A stretch of 64,000 bases of DNA. Source: Bacteroidota bacterium. Its GTDB lineage: Bacteria > Bacteroidota > Ignavibacteria > Kapaibacteriales > UBA2268. Positions 32,533 to 42,469 of this stretch are shown in pieces; positions within the stretch are counted from its first letter, which is position 1; each line of letters starts with the position of its first letter. Where the stretch lies: positions 1 to 64,000 of the forward strand of contig JARKQC010000243.1 of NCBI GenBank assembly GCA_029974985.1. Direction: 5' to 3'. The position numbers and the translations under genes are program-made. The notes beneath the pieces are model-generated. The model saw only the letters and a list, made by a program, of their open reading frames with translations. It was not told the DNA's origin and did not search any database.

Positions 32533-33387
32533 ATGGAATTTAGAGACCCCGATTTTGTAACCAAAGGAAAAAAAGAAAGATCGCCAAAAGCTTATGATAA
32601 TCGTGAATTTTTACATTCAAAAGAATCACGAGTATTGCGAATAATGTCAGAATTTTTATATCCTGAGCAGTATTTTAGAAAATATGGTGTTAAGGGAACA
32701 ATCGTATTTTACGGCTCGGCACGAACATTATCGCTTGATGAATTTGAAATAAAACTTAAAGATTTAAACGATAAATTTGCACTTGCAAAACCCGATGATA
32801 AATATATTTATCAAGAGCAAATAGATGCTCATATGAAAACTTACGAGATGACTCGTTGCTATAATGATGCTGTGATATTAGCAGAAAAATTAGCCGAGTG
32901 GTCTAAAACTTTACCAGATGAGCATAAAATAAATATTTGCACAGGCGGTGGTCCCGGTATGATGGAAGCGGCGAATAGGGGAGCCTGGCGTGCAAAATCA
33001 CCTAATATTGGATTAAATATTAGTCTTCCATTCGAGCAATATCCGAATGATTATATTACTGATGAGCTTAATTTTGAATTTCATTATTTCTTTATGCGAA
33101 AATTCTGGTTTACATATTATGCACGTGGTATTGTTGCTATGCCCGGTGGATATGGAACTCTCGATGAACTATTTGAAATATTAACCTTAAAACAAACTAC
33201 AAAAGTTACTAAACCTTTGCCAATTATATTATATAACAAAAATTTTTGGAGAAATTTAATTAATTTTGATTATTTCGTTGATATGGGTATGATTAATAAA
33301 TCCGATTTAGATTTATTTCATTATGCTAACTCTCCTGATGAAGCTTTTGAATATTTAAAAGAACATATTAATTTCATTTATAGATAA
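32533..33387 (+). CDS. LOG-family protein (nucleotide 5'-monophosphate phosphoribohydrolase-like)
   Basis: A 284-residue protein with both family motifs: TGGGPGMMEAANRGA near 138-152 and MPGGYGTLDELFE near 202-214. LOG proteins release the base from N6-modified AMP (cytokinin activation in plants) or cleave nucleotide monophosphates; many bacterial members are misnamed lysine decarboxylases. The N-terminal extension of about 50 residues before GTIVFYGSAR is common in bacterial long forms. Ribosome site AAGG. Confidence 0.85.
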   Translation: MEFRDPDFVTKGKKERSPKAYDNREFLHSKESRVLRIMSEFLYPEQYFRKYGVKGTIVFYGSARTLSLDEFEIKLKDLNDKFALAKPDDKYIYQEQIDAHMKTYEMTRCYNDAVILAEKLAEWSKTLPDEHKINICTGGGPGMMEAANRGAWRAKSPNIGLNISLPFEQYPNDYITDELNFEFHYFFMRKFWFTYYARGIVAMPGGYGTLDELFEILTLKQTTKVTKPLPIILYNKNFWRNLINFDYFVDMGMINKSDLDLFHYANSPDEAFEYLKEHINFIYR

Positions 33388-33394
33388 AAATATT

Positions 33395-35314
33395 ATGAAA
33401 AAATTAATTTTTATTTTAATTACTATATTAATTGGAAATGAGATTTTTGCTTCTGAATTAATTTTCAAACCAGAAAAAGCAAAAATTGGCGATACGATTA
33501 ATGTAATTTATTCTGGTAATCTAAGATTTGATAATAAAAAATCAATAGATTTGGTTTATTATATTTTTGATGAAAACTCCTCATTTGCAAAAGGATATGA
33601 AGCGAATCTTATTAAAAATAATGATAAGTGGTTTGGAAAATTTGTTGTGCCGCATAATTCTGCCTATATTTTATTTAAGATTTTCGTTGCACAAGATAAT
33701 ATTGATATTATTGATAATAATTTAGGAAATTATTGGGATTTATTAATTTATGAAGGTGATAAACCTACACGAAATGCTTATTTAAAATCTGCATTAACAC
33801 GATTAGGCTCTATTTCATCAAATATTGATAGAATTCCAAATTTTTATGAAGCAATAAAAAGTTTAGAGAATGAATTAGCAAATTATCCTGATAATATTGT
33901 AGCCGAGCTTGGGCTTGTTACAACTCTTTTCGATATGAAAAAGATTTCTAATGATGAATTTAACAAGAGAATTAAAGAAATATCAAAAACAAAAATTAAT
34001 GAAAGTAATGAGAATGATATTAGGGCAATTTCAAAATCATTATCTGCAATAAATGAAAAGAAGAAAGCAGAAGAGTTAGAACAAAATTTTGCCGCAAAAT
34101 TTCCAAATTCATCAATAGCAGAAGATTTAATGATAAATAAAATCTCAAATGCTGATAATTTTAAAGATTTTTCAAACTTTTGCTTAGATTTTTTTGAAAA
34201 ATTCCCTAATTCAATTAATAATGATAGAATTTTTACTGCTTTTTCAACTGCTTATTTACAGCAAAATAAAGTAGATGCTTTAATTAATATTTTAGACTCT
34301 TTGCCTAATTCGCCCGCTTATATTTATTCTCGAATTGCAAAAAATTTATTTGAATTTTATAAAAAACAAAATAATATTATTAACTACGAAACAAAAAATT
34401 ATTTACTTTCATTAGTAAATAAAGCCGAAGAAAAATCAAATAATTTTAAAAATAATACTCAAAATCAAAATTTTTCAATTTACTCAAAAGGTGAATTAGA
34501 AGATATTATTGATGTTCAAATTGCAACAATATATGAGATAAAAGCAGAATTATTAAAGGAATTCGAGCCGATAAATGCAGTTCCATATTTTGAACATTCT
34601 ATTGAGTTATATAGAAATAATGTAAATTCAAGTATTTATGAAAATTTTATCTCATTACTCATTTCGCTTGGTGATTCATTAAAAGCTTTAAAAAACGCAG
34701 AAGACGCAATTATTAAAAATAAATCAAGTGAAAATATTTTTGAATTTCATAGCGATTTATCTCATAGAATTTACAATTTAAATGATTCAACATATTTATT
34801 AAAATTAGATTCTGTCAAGCAGAAACGAAATCTTTATTTAAGAGAAATTTTTAAAAATGAGTTATTAAAAATTGATGATTTTGATTTCTCGCTTGAAATT
34901 CTCGATGGCACCTTAGTTGAAAAACGCGATATAAAAAATAAAATATCTATTTTTAACTTTTTTTCAAGTTGGTGCGAGCCTTGTAAAGCAATGATCCCCG
35001 CTTATAATATGCTAAATGATGAGCTATTAGAAGATGAATTAGTAGAGCTTGTTGCAGTCAATATTTGGGAAAATAATAGATATACAAATGAGGAGTTTAA
35101 AAAATTTATAAAACAAAATGATATTTTATATCCCGTTGCGCGTGATAATTTTGATGTTTTTCCAAGGCAAATAGGAATTACGGGATTGCCTACGATTGCA
35201 ATTTTGGATAAAAATTCAGAAATACGCTTTATAATACGCGGATTTTCTAATAATGAAAGTTTGATAAATGATATTTTAGCAAGAGTAGATTTTCTTTTAA
35301 ATTATTTGGATTAA
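33395..35314 (+). CDS. Exported TPR-like protein with C-terminal thioredoxin domain
   Basis: A 639-residue envelope protein. Signal peptide (MKKLIFILITILIGNEIFA), a beta-sandwich-like N-terminal domain (20-125), a long helical repeat region (about 130-475) and a TlpA/ResA-type thioredoxin domain (about 490-635) with active site SSWCEPCKAMIP and the cis-Pro loop ITGLPT. It likely reduces or reshuffles disulfides in the periplasm, with the helical part binding a partner. Follows the LOG gene by 7 bp and precedes tag by 1 bp. Confidence 0.8.
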   Translation: MKKLIFILITILIGNEIFASELIFKPEKAKIGDTINVIYSGNLRFDNKKSIDLVYYIFDENSSFAKGYEANLIKNNDKWFGKFVVPHNSAYILFKIFVAQDNIDIIDNNLGNYWDLLIYEGDKPTRNAYLKSALTRLGSISSNIDRIPNFYEAIKSLENELANYPDNIVAELGLVTTLFDMKKISNDEFNKRIKEISKTKINESNENDIRAISKSLSAINEKKKAEELEQNFAAKFPNSSIAEDLMINKISNADNFKDFSNFCLDFFEKFPNSINNDRIFTAFSTAYLQQNKVDALINILDSLPNSPAYIYSRIAKNLFEFYKKQNNIINYETKNYLLSLVNKAEEKSNNFKNNTQNQNFSIYSKGELEDIIDVQIATIYEIKAELLKEFEPINAVPYFEHSIELYRNNVNSSIYENFISLLISLGDSLKALKNAEDAIIKNKSSENIFEFHSDLSHRIYNLNDSTYLLKLDSVKQKRNLYLREIFKNELLKIDDFDFSLEILDGTLVEKRDIKNKISIFNFFSSWCEPCKAMIPAYNMLNDELLEDELVELVAVNIWENNRYTNEEFKKFIKQNDILYPVARDNFDVFPRQIGITGLPTIAILDKNSEIRFIIRGFSNNESLINDILARVDFLLNYLD

Positions 35315-35315
35315 T

Positions 35316-35885
35316 ATGGATTTAATTCGTTGCGAGTGGTGCATTGGTAGTGAGATTGAAAGGAATTACCACGATAAAGAATGGGGAGTACCATTGTTTG
35401 ATGATGATAAATTATTCGAATTCTTAGTTTTAGATGCATTTCAAGCAGGATTAAGTTGGAAAACTATTTTGCTAAAAAGAGAGAATTTTAGATCGGCATT
35501 TGATAATTTCGACGCTCTACGAATTGCGAATTATGATGAAAATAAAATAAACGAATTAATGACAAATTCGGGAATTATTCGTAATAAATTAAAAATTACT
35601 TCTACAATTTTGAATGCAAAGTTATTTTTAGATGTTCAAGCTAAATATGGCAAATTTAGTAATTATATTTGGCAATTTACAAACGGGAAAACAATTATTA
35701 ATCATTGGAAATCTAAAAACGAAATTCCTACAACGAGTATCGAATCTGATAATATGAGTAAATCATTAAGAAGTTTGGGTTTCAAATTCGTTGGTTCTAC
35801 AATTTGTTATGCCTTTATGCAGGCATCTGGAATGATTAATGACCACGAAATAAATTGTTTTAGATATAATGAGCTAATATTATAA
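35316..35885 (+). CDS. tag: DNA-3-methyladenine glycosylase I
   Basis: Removes 3-methyladenine from alkylated DNA, starting base-excision repair. The 189-residue length is typical. Zinc ligands are visible: C6 (RCEWC), H19 (NYHDKEWG), H177 and C181 (NDHEINC). The base-binding region FQAGLSWKTIL is conserved. Located directly after the thioredoxin gene; no signs of transfer. Confidence 0.93.
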   Translation: MDLIRCEWCIGSEIERNYHDKEWGVPLFDDDKLFEFLVLDAFQAGLSWKTILLKRENFRSAFDNFDALRIANYDENKINELMTNSGIIRNKLKITSTILNAKLFLDVQAKYGKFSNYIWQFTNGKTIINHWKSKNEIPTTSIESDNMSKSLRSLGFKFVGSTICYAFMQASGMINDHEINCFRYNELIL

Positions 35886-35930
35886 ATTTTTTGAGATTTA
35901 TAATTATAATCTTCTAAAAAAATTTAATCA

Positions 35931-35967
35931 AAAAAGCCAGACTTTAAAAAATTAAGTTTGGCTTTTT
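35931..35967. terminator. Bidirectional terminator between tag and the Spy-like gene
   Basis: AAAAAGCCAGACTT pairs with AAGTTTGGCTTTTT with one wobble. T-runs on both strands suit the convergent genes on either side. Confidence 0.85.
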
Positions 35968-36002
35968 GTATATCAATTCTTGGAGAATTAAATATTTAAA
36001 AA

Positions 36003-36503
36003 TTATCTTTTTCTTTTCATATTTCTTGGTTTATCTGGATTAGGCTCATTAGAATTAGGGCTATTCATAAATCTTTTAAGTCTGTGAGAAAATTCAATTT
36101 CGAAGGCAAGGAATTTAGCAAAATTTTGTTCTGATAAAATTTGCTTCATTGAATTAATTCGACTTTCCATAGCCTCGTGCATTTCTTTTTGAGCTTGAAT
36201 TACTTTATTAGTTTTATCGCTCAATTCTTTGCCGTTTGGTGATTTATCTAAATATTCAATAAGTTCACTACTTACATTACGAAGTTGCTCGTTTTTTTCC
36301 ATAATTAATTTTTCTGACGCAGTATATTTAATTAGAAATTTTTCAGCGTCTGCATCAGATAAATCAAGGATTTCGAGTAATTTAATTTTTTTTGCCGCTT
36401 GCATTCTTTCGTTACCTCTTTGTGCAAATCCTTGCGAAAAAGTTACAGAAAAATTAAATATACTAAATGCGACTATACAAATTACTAAATTAAATCTTAA
36501 CAT
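36003..36503 (-). CDS. Spy/CpxP-like periplasmic protein
   Basis: A 166-residue exported helical protein: signal peptide (about 1-23), then long charged helices with the LxxxQ-like repeat pattern of Spy/CpxP chaperones (MKQILSEQNFAKFLAFE) and a basic tail (RNMKRKR). Proteins of this kind sense or buffer unfolded envelope proteins. It overlaps the anti-sigma-like gene by 14 bp and so belongs to the sigma operon, which suggests a stress response loop. Confidence 0.7.
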   Translation of the reverse strand: MLRFNLVICIVAFSIFNFSVTFSQGFAQRGNERMQAAKKIKLLEILDLSDADAEKFLIKYTASEKLIMEKNEQLRNVSSELIEYLDKSPNGKELSDKTNKVIQAQKEMHEAMESRINSMKQILSEQNFAKFLAFEIEFSHRLKRFMNSPNSNEPNPDKPRNMKRKR

Positions 36504-37119
36504 TATTTATATCCTCTAAAAATTCTTGTAATTCATTTTCAGTAAAATTATCAAAATTATTATCGAAAAAATTATCATAATTTAACAAATCATTGATTTC
36601 ATATTTAAAATCCGAATTTTCTTCATTCAAATATTCAAGTATTAAATCAATATCAGAAAAATCATTATTGTATTCATTTGAACGAATAATTGTATTTATT
36701 TCAGCTTCCTCATTATTGTAATCATAATCATTAAGAATTGAATTTAATTTTGTTGAAAATTTTGCTTCTTCGTTAATATTTTTTTGTTTTGTATTAAAAC
36801 TTTGAACAAAAATAATCATAATTGCAATTACAAACGCAACTGGAATTGCGTACTTATAAAGAAAAACATTATTACTTTTTGTTTTTTGATATTGTAATCT
36901 GTTATTAACTTTAACACTTAAATTTCTTGTTTTTGTATCAAGAATTTTATCAAAATCCATTTTTTCGACTTTATTAAATACAGATTTTACATCTTCAATT
37001 TCTTTTAATAATTCTGGATAATCAATAACATATTTTTCAAATTCAATTTTTTCATCACTATTCAATCGCCCAAAGACATAATCAGGCAAAAGCTGTTCGA
37101 GTTCGAGCTTATTTTTCAT
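36490..37119 (-). CDS. Putative anti-sigma factor, single-span membrane protein
   Basis: Start set at the ATG at 37119 because GAGGTTA lies directly before it. The 209-residue product has a cytoplasmic N-terminal domain (LEQLLPDYVFGRLNSDEKIEFEKYV resembles anti-sigma domain helices), one membrane span near 90-105 (YAIPVAFVIAIMIIFVQ) and an acidic periplasmic part. It overlaps the ECF sigma gene by 11 bp. By location and topology it should hold the sigma factor inactive at the membrane until an envelope signal arrives. No zinc-finger motif is seen. Confidence 0.75.
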   Translation of the reverse strand: MKNKLELEQLLPDYVFGRLNSDEKIEFEKYVIDYPELLKEIEDVKSVFNKVEKMDFDKILDTKTRNLSVKVNNRLQYQKTKSNNVFLYKYAIPVAFVIAIMIIFVQSFNTKQKNINEEAKFSTKLNSILNDYDYNNEEAEINTIIRSNEYNNDFSDIDLILEYLNEENSDFKYEINDLLNYDNFFDNNFDNFTENELQEFLEDINNVKI

Positions 37120-37702
37120 AATTAACCTCTTGCAAATCACTTGATTTCAACATATTAGTTATTTTTTTCACAGCTTGGTGATAATTTGCTTTAAGACCAC
37201 CAACGCTTGTACCGAGTAATTTAGATATTTCCTCATAAGGCATTTCTTCGTAATATCGCAGTGCAAAAGTTTCTCTTTGTTTTTCTGGTAATTTTGCAAT
37301 TATAGATAAAAATTTTGTATTAAATTCTTTATCTTCGAGTACTTTGTCTGGTGTCGAGAAATCAATTTGAAAATTCTCATTAATTTCTTTGTTATCAAGA
37401 GAAAAAAAACGAAATATTTTTTTCTTTCTTAAAAAATTAATTGATAGATTTACAGTTATCCGATAAAGCCAAGTTTTAAAACTGCTGTTACCTTTAAATT
37501 TATCTAAATTATTGTAAACTTTAATAAATACTTCTTGAGTTATATCATCGGCATCGTCATAATTTTCTATATAGCGTAGAGCAGTTGCATAAACGAATTT
37601 CTTATAAGTCTTAATAATATTATTTAATGACTTTTCGCTACGAGTAGTGATAAATTCGTTAATTAAATCAAATTCGATATCCAATGTTAAAGCCGCCAAC
37701 AA
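37109..37702 (-). CDS. ECF (RpoE-like) RNA polymerase sigma factor
   Basis: A 197-residue ECF sigma factor. Region 2 (DDADDITQEVFIKVYNNL, then FKTWLYRITVN) binds the -10 element; region 4 (LPEKQRETFALRYYEEM and EISKLLGTSVGGLKANYHQA) binds the -35. The start is uncertain since only TTG codons are available at the 5' end (37702 used). It is first in a leftward operon with the anti-sigma-like and Spy-like genes and probably regulates its own operon. Confidence 0.9.
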   Translation of the reverse strand: MLAALTLDIEFDLINEFITTRSEKSLNNIIKTYKKFVYATALRYIENYDDADDITQEVFIKVYNNLDKFKGNSSFKTWLYRITVNLSINFLRKKKIFRFFSLDNKEINENFQIDFSTPDKVLEDKEFNTKFLSIIAKLPEKQRETFALRYYEEMPYEEISKLLGTSVGGLKANYHQAVKKITNMLKSSDLQEVNYEK

Positions 37703-37780
37703 AAATATTTTTTATTTTTCTAACATATTTACATAAATTAGACAATTCAAAAATAATTTAGTTTAATGAATTTGAAAAAT

Positions 37781-38521
37781 TTATTTATATAAATCAGATT
37801 TTAAAATATTTATCTTATTTAAGAAATGTATTAATGATACTTTTACAACTCCTAAACCATATTTTATACTACGTGAAAAATTTATCGAAGAAGCTTCTGC
37901 AAAATACTTAGTAGGGCAAGTAATCTCAGCAATTTCGTATCCTTTGTAAAATATTTGTGATAACATTTGATTATCAAAAACAAAATCATCTGAATTATTT
38001 AAATAATTAATATTTTTTATTACATCTGATGAAAATGCACGATATCCAGTATGATATTCTGACAATTTTTGGTTTAACATTATGTTTTGAAATAATGTTA
38101 GAAAACGATTAGCTATATATTTATATATTGGCATACCACCTTTTAAAGCGCCTTTTCCAAGTATTCTTGAGCCTAAAACGACGGGATAAACATTATTTGC
38201 GATTAAATACGATATCGAATGAATTAATTGTGGTGTATATTGGTAATCGGGGTGAAGCATAATCACAATATCGGCACCCAATTCAAGAGCCTTCTTATAA
38301 CAAGTTTTTTGATTTCCACCATAACCTTTATTAGTTTCGTGGCGAATTATATGTTTAATTCCAAGATTTACTGCAATTTCTGAGGTATTATCTTTGCTAT
38401 GGTCATCTACTAATACAACATCATCTACGATTTCAAAAGGTATTTCACTATAAGTTTGCTCCAAAGTTGATGATGCATTATAAGCGGGTAATACTACAAC
38501 TATTTTTTTATTATTAATCAT
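37781..38521 (-). CDS. Family 2 glycosyltransferase (dolichyl-phosphate mannose synthase-like)
   Basis: A 246-residue GT-A fold enzyme that moves a sugar from a nucleotide donor, often to a polyprenyl phosphate. Motifs: VVLPAYNASSTL at the start, DDVVLVDDHSKDNT, NKGYGGNQKT, and the metal site HPDYQ in place of DxD. No C-terminal membrane spans, as in bacterial DPM1-like forms. Stands alone between the sigma operon and ftsK. Confidence 0.85.
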   Translation of the reverse strand: MINNKKIVVVLPAYNASSTLEQTYSEIPFEIVDDVVLVDDHSKDNTSEIAVNLGIKHIIRHETNKGYGGNQKTCYKKALELGADIVIMLHPDYQYTPQLIHSISYLIANNVYPVVLGSRILGKGALKGGMPIYKYIANRFLTLFQNIMLNQKLSEYHTGYRAFSSDVIKNINYLNNSDDFVFDNQMLSQIFYKGYEIAEITCPTKYFAEASSINFSRSIKYGLGVVKVSLIHFLNKINILKSDLYK

Positions 38522-38598
38522 AAAAACTATTATAATTTTATTAAAGATAAATTTACGATTTATTAAAATTATTGTTTTAAAAATTTAATAAATATTAT

Positions 38599-41496
38599 TT
38601 ATAAAATTCTTTCAAGGTCAGTTTCGCTTTCAATTAATACAAGGCGTGCTTTTGAGCCATCGAAAGGGCCAACAATACCCGCATTTTCGAGTTCATCTAC
38701 AATTCGCCCAGCGCGAGCATAACCAATTTTAAGTCTGCGTTGCAATAAGGAAACAGAACCTTGTTGATGACGAACGATTATTCGTGCCGCTTCCTCGAAT
38801 AATGGGTCTCTATCTTCGGGATCATATACTTCTTGATTTTCATTTTTTTCATTTAAACTTGGTAAATAATAAGGTTCGGTATATCCTTTTTGCGAGCCAA
38901 TAAATTCACAAATATTTTCTACCTCATCAGTTGTAATAAATGAATTTTGTATTCTGACTGGTTTGGGCAGTCCCGGTGGCAGACATAGCATATCGCCTTG
39001 CCCAAGCAATTGCTCAGCTCCTTGCATATCAAGAATAGTGCGTGAATCAATTTTTGACGTTACAAGATAAGCAATACGAGCTGGAAAATTTGCTTTAATA
39101 ACCCCCGTAATTACATCAACAGAGGGTCTTTGTGTAGCAACAACAAGATGAATACCAACAGCACGTGCCATTTGTGCCAACCTTGTAATAGGCTCTTCTA
39201 TTTCTTTAGAAGCAATAAGCATTAAATCAGCAAGTTCGTCAATAATTACAACAATATATGGCATTGGTTTATGAATCATATCTGTATTATCTTTAAAAGC
39301 TCCTGATTTAACTTTTGAATTATAATCAGAAATATTTCTCTGACGAACAGATGCCAAAATATCATAACGAATTTCCATTTCTGCAACAGCGGCTTTTAGT
39401 ACTAATACAGCATCTTCTGGTTTTGTAACAATTGTATCTTGGACTTCTGGTGATTTTGCCATATAGTGTTTTTCTAATTTGCTATAAGATTGTAATTCAA
39501 CTTTCTTGGGGTCAATCATTACAAATTTTAATTCACTTGGATGTAATTTGTAAACTAATGAGGATATAATTGTATTTATACCGACAGATTTTCCAGAACC
39601 AGTAGAGCCCGCAATTAACAAGTGCGGCATTTTTGCTAAATCAACGACATATACATCGCCCGAAATAGTTTTGCCCATAACAAGCGGCAATTTAGCATCA
39701 GAATTTAAAAATTTTGGTGATTCAACTGTTTCTGCAAATCTAACTACACAAGGGTTAGCATTAGGAATTTCTACTCCAATTGTGCCTTTTCCGGGTATTG
39801 GTGCAATTATTCTAATTCCCTTTGCTTTCAATGCCATAGCTAAATCATCGCTTAAACTTTCGATTTTACTAATTTTTATACCTGCCGCCGGGACAAATTC
39901 GTATTGAGTAACTACTGGACCGGGCGTTACACTTAGATTTTCTATATAAATTTTGAATGTTTCAAGTTTTTCTTGCAAAATTTGAGCATTCATTTTCAAT
40001 TCTTCTTCATCAACATCATTATGAGATTTCTCATTAATTAATAAGTCAATTCTGGGCGATTGATATTTAATTTCTTGATCGTGAATTGCTGTACCGATAA
40101 GATTAATTGGCTCTTTTGACTCAAATTTTAGTTTATTTACTGTTACTGTTAATTTTTTTTGTATTTCATTATTCTGAACTTCTGTTGATAAAATATTTGA
40201 AGGAATAATATTGTCTAATTCTAAATCATTATTAGATTTAATAACATTTATTTTATCATTTTCAACTATATTTTGTTCTTCAATTTGTTCTTGAGAAATT
40301 TCTATCTTTTGGCTTGTGTTATCTGTTTGTATATCTTTAATATCTTCGATTTTAGCTTTATTTTCAATTAATTTTTTTTGTTCTGCTTGATTTTTTACAT
40401 TAAAATCATCATCTATAAAATTTGAATTTTCAACATCTAAGCTTGAAAATACTACATCATCAACATTTTTAAAATTTGGTTTAAATTCGGGTACAATATT
40501 TATCTGTTCATTTTCATTTTGAGTTTCTTTATTTACTATGCTAATATTATTATTTTCTAAACTAATATTATGATTATCATTAGAAATTTTATCATTAAAA
40601 GGATTTGTCTCGTTTCTAATATCTTTCGAAGTGTTTTTATTTATAATAATTGTTGGTTTCCTTTGAATGAATTTCGCTGGTTCAACAATTTTATCATTAA
40701 TAATTTTCTCATTATCAACAATTTGATTGTTATTATAATTAACATTATTATCAATAGGTTCAGATTTATACTTGATATCTTTTAATTGAGATAAATTATT
40801 ATTTAGTGTTTGAATATTTTTTTCAATATCATCGTTGGAATTTTCTTTTTTCTCTTTTTTCAAACTTTGGAATTTTGAATTAATAAAATCACTAAATATT
40901 TTCAAATAATTCATTATTTTAATTTCAGTTCCAAGATATAAAGTAATTAAGATTGAAAAAATAAATAATAAAATTGAGCCAATAGAACCAAGCAGTTCTG
41001 TGAAAATTGATGCTAAAAATTGTCCTATTGAGCCACTCCATTCTTTAGAAATTTCGGATAAAGCTGGTAAAGTATTTAGCGACCCCATCAGCCCAGCAAA
41101 CAAAACAGAAACTATAAAATAAATCGAAGTATATCTAATCAATGTATCCGATACTTTTTTCCCAGTAAATAAATACCTCGACCATGCTATAATGAAGATA
41201 GGAAATGGCAAAAATGCAAATCCAACTGTTTTATTATAAAAATTATAGGATAACCAAGCGCCAACGAGTCCTAACCAATTTCTTGTTGTAGCGGCTTTTG
41301 CTTCAACAAGTGAGTCCCCCGAAAGCAATCCTAATAATTCAGAAATAGATATTTTTGAATTTTCTTCATCAAATTTTGTATAAGAAATTAAAGCAAGAAG
41401 TAATAATACTGCAAAAAAAAGTAACAATATTGAAATTACTTTATAATGCTTATCATAGGGACGCAATTTCTCAGTTTGTTTTGTTTTTGTTCTCAT
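38599..41496 (-). CDS. ftsK: DNA translocase FtsK/SpoIIIE
   Basis: A 965-residue septal DNA pump that moves chromosome termini and activates XerCD. Four membrane spans lie within about 20-200. A long Asn/Glu/Ile-rich linker (about 210-470) follows. The motor domain has Walker A IAGSTGSGKSVG near 630 and Walker B VIIDELADLM, with the HLVVATQRPS motif. The C-terminal winged helix (gamma domain, RRLKIGYARAGRIVDELE) reads orienting sequences. All parts look intact. Confidence 0.95.
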   Translation of the reverse strand: MRTKTKQTEKLRPYDKHYKVISILLLFFAVLLLLALISYTKFDEENSKISISELLGLLSGDSLVEAKAATTRNWLGLVGAWLSYNFYNKTVGFAFLPFPIFIIAWSRYLFTGKKVSDTLIRYTSIYFIVSVLFAGLMGSLNTLPALSEISKEWSGSIGQFLASIFTELLGSIGSILLFIFSILITLYLGTEIKIMNYLKIFSDFINSKFQSLKKEKKENSNDDIEKNIQTLNNNLSQLKDIKYKSEPIDNNVNYNNNQIVDNEKIINDKIVEPAKFIQRKPTIIINKNTSKDIRNETNPFNDKISNDNHNISLENNNISIVNKETQNENEQINIVPEFKPNFKNVDDVVFSSLDVENSNFIDDDFNVKNQAEQKKLIENKAKIEDIKDIQTDNTSQKIEISQEQIEEQNIVENDKINVIKSNNDLELDNIIPSNILSTEVQNNEIQKKLTVTVNKLKFESKEPINLIGTAIHDQEIKYQSPRIDLLINEKSHNDVDEEELKMNAQILQEKLETFKIYIENLSVTPGPVVTQYEFVPAAGIKISKIESLSDDLAMALKAKGIRIIAPIPGKGTIGVEIPNANPCVVRFAETVESPKFLNSDAKLPLVMGKTISGDVYVVDLAKMPHLLIAGSTGSGKSVGINTIISSLVYKLHPSELKFVMIDPKKVELQSYSKLEKHYMAKSPEVQDTIVTKPEDAVLVLKAAVAEMEIRYDILASVRQRNISDYNSKVKSGAFKDNTDMIHKPMPYIVVIIDELADLMLIASKEIEEPITRLAQMARAVGIHLVVATQRPSVDVITGVIKANFPARIAYLVTSKIDSRTILDMQGAEQLLGQGDMLCLPPGLPKPVRIQNSFITTDEVENICEFIGSQKGYTEPYYLPSLNEKNENQEVYDPEDRDPLFEEAARIIVRHQQGSVSLLQRRLKIGYARAGRIVDELENAGIVGPFDGSKARLVLIESETDLERIL

Positions 41497-41524
41497 AATA
41501 TTTAAAATAAATAATTATTTAATA

Positions 41525-42271
41525 TCATAATTTTTTAATACTTGAATTACTAATAATAGGAATGATTGGACAAATATCTTTTGTTAAGCAATATTCAATA
41601 TCACTATGAAAATTAAGCGTTTGTAATTTTAAAGAATGATCTCTATTAAACAGAAAATCAGTATAATTTTCTGAATGAATATTATAAATTTGTTCGGTTA
41701 TAATTGATGAATCAGATAATTCTGTTTCAAAAATATTTTGTTTAAATATGTTGATAAAATTTCCGGCGCAGAGCATATCTTCGGCAGATAATTTACCATC
41801 ATTTCCCGCACATAAAAAAATGATTTTTTTAATTTTTTCATTTTCATTAATTTTTTCTATAACAAAATTACTAATAATGCTTAAATTAACAAATCCACCA
41901 ACTAATCTAAAATCTGCATTTTTAGCTTTTTCAAAAATTCTTGTGCCATTAGAAGTAGTTAAAATCACACTTTTTCCATTGACATTTTGAGTAGTATATT
42001 CGAAAGGAGAATTTCCTGCATCGAATCCAAGAGGTTTTAAACCATTTCTTTCACCGCCTAAAAAACTAATTTCTTTGCTTAAATTCGCATAAATTTTAAC
42101 AGCTTTTTCTAATGATTCAGTAGGGATGATTTCTCTTGCACCGTTTTGAAGAGCAGTTGCAACAGTTGAGCTTGCTCTTAAAACATCAATCATAATGACA
42201 ATACTATTATTAAATAAATTCTCGCTTTCAGTGAAAAATGGTGTTAAATATGTATCAATAAAAACTGACAT
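41525..42271 (-). CDS. comB: 2-phosphosulfolactate phosphatase
   Basis: A 248-residue ComB-family enzyme that removes phosphate from 2-phosphosulfolactate, a step of coenzyme M-type sulfonate synthesis in archaea; in bacteria it is found without the rest of the pathway and its role is less clear. Family motifs: VIMIDVLRASSTVATAL, FLGGERNG, AGNSPFEY, ILTTSNGTR and CAGNDGKLSAEDMLCAG. Divergent from kdsA across a 198-bp spacer with a strong palindrome. Confidence 0.88.
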   Translation of the reverse strand: MSVFIDTYLTPFFTESENLFNNSIVIMIDVLRASSTVATALQNGAREIIPTESLEKAVKIYANLSKEISFLGGERNGLKPLGFDAGNSPFEYTTQNVNGKSVILTTSNGTRIFEKAKNADFRLVGGFVNLSIISNFVIEKINENEKIKKIIFLCAGNDGKLSAEDMLCAGNFINIFKQNIFETELSDSSIITEQIYNIHSENYTDFLFNRDHSLKLQTLNFHSDIEYCLTKDICPIIPIISNSSIKKL

Positions 42272-42434
42272 TTTATAATTTCCTCTTTAGTTAATCAATC
42301 AAATTCAATAAACCGAATATCTTTTTTGAAAATGTAAATTTTGCTGCATTTAAATTTAAGGTTTTTTTTTGATATAAAGATATTTTTTGTATTAGATTTT
42401 TTTATTACACTAAATTATTAAAATAAATGTTTTA

Positions 42435-42462
42435 TATTTGATAAATTATAATTTATCAAATA
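42435..42462. promoter_or_regulatory. 28-bp perfect palindrome in the comB-kdsA spacer
   Basis: Centred at 42448/42449, with each 14-base arm (TATTTGATAAATTA) complementary to the other. It ends seven bases before the kdsA start. It overlaps TATATTTG (42433-42440), which matches the Bacteroidota -7 box TAnnTTTG. A dimeric regulator bound here would control kdsA-lptC-tpiA and perhaps comB; alternatively the leader RNA folds into a hairpin near the kdsA start. Confidence 0.65.
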
Positions 42463-42469
42463 ACATATA

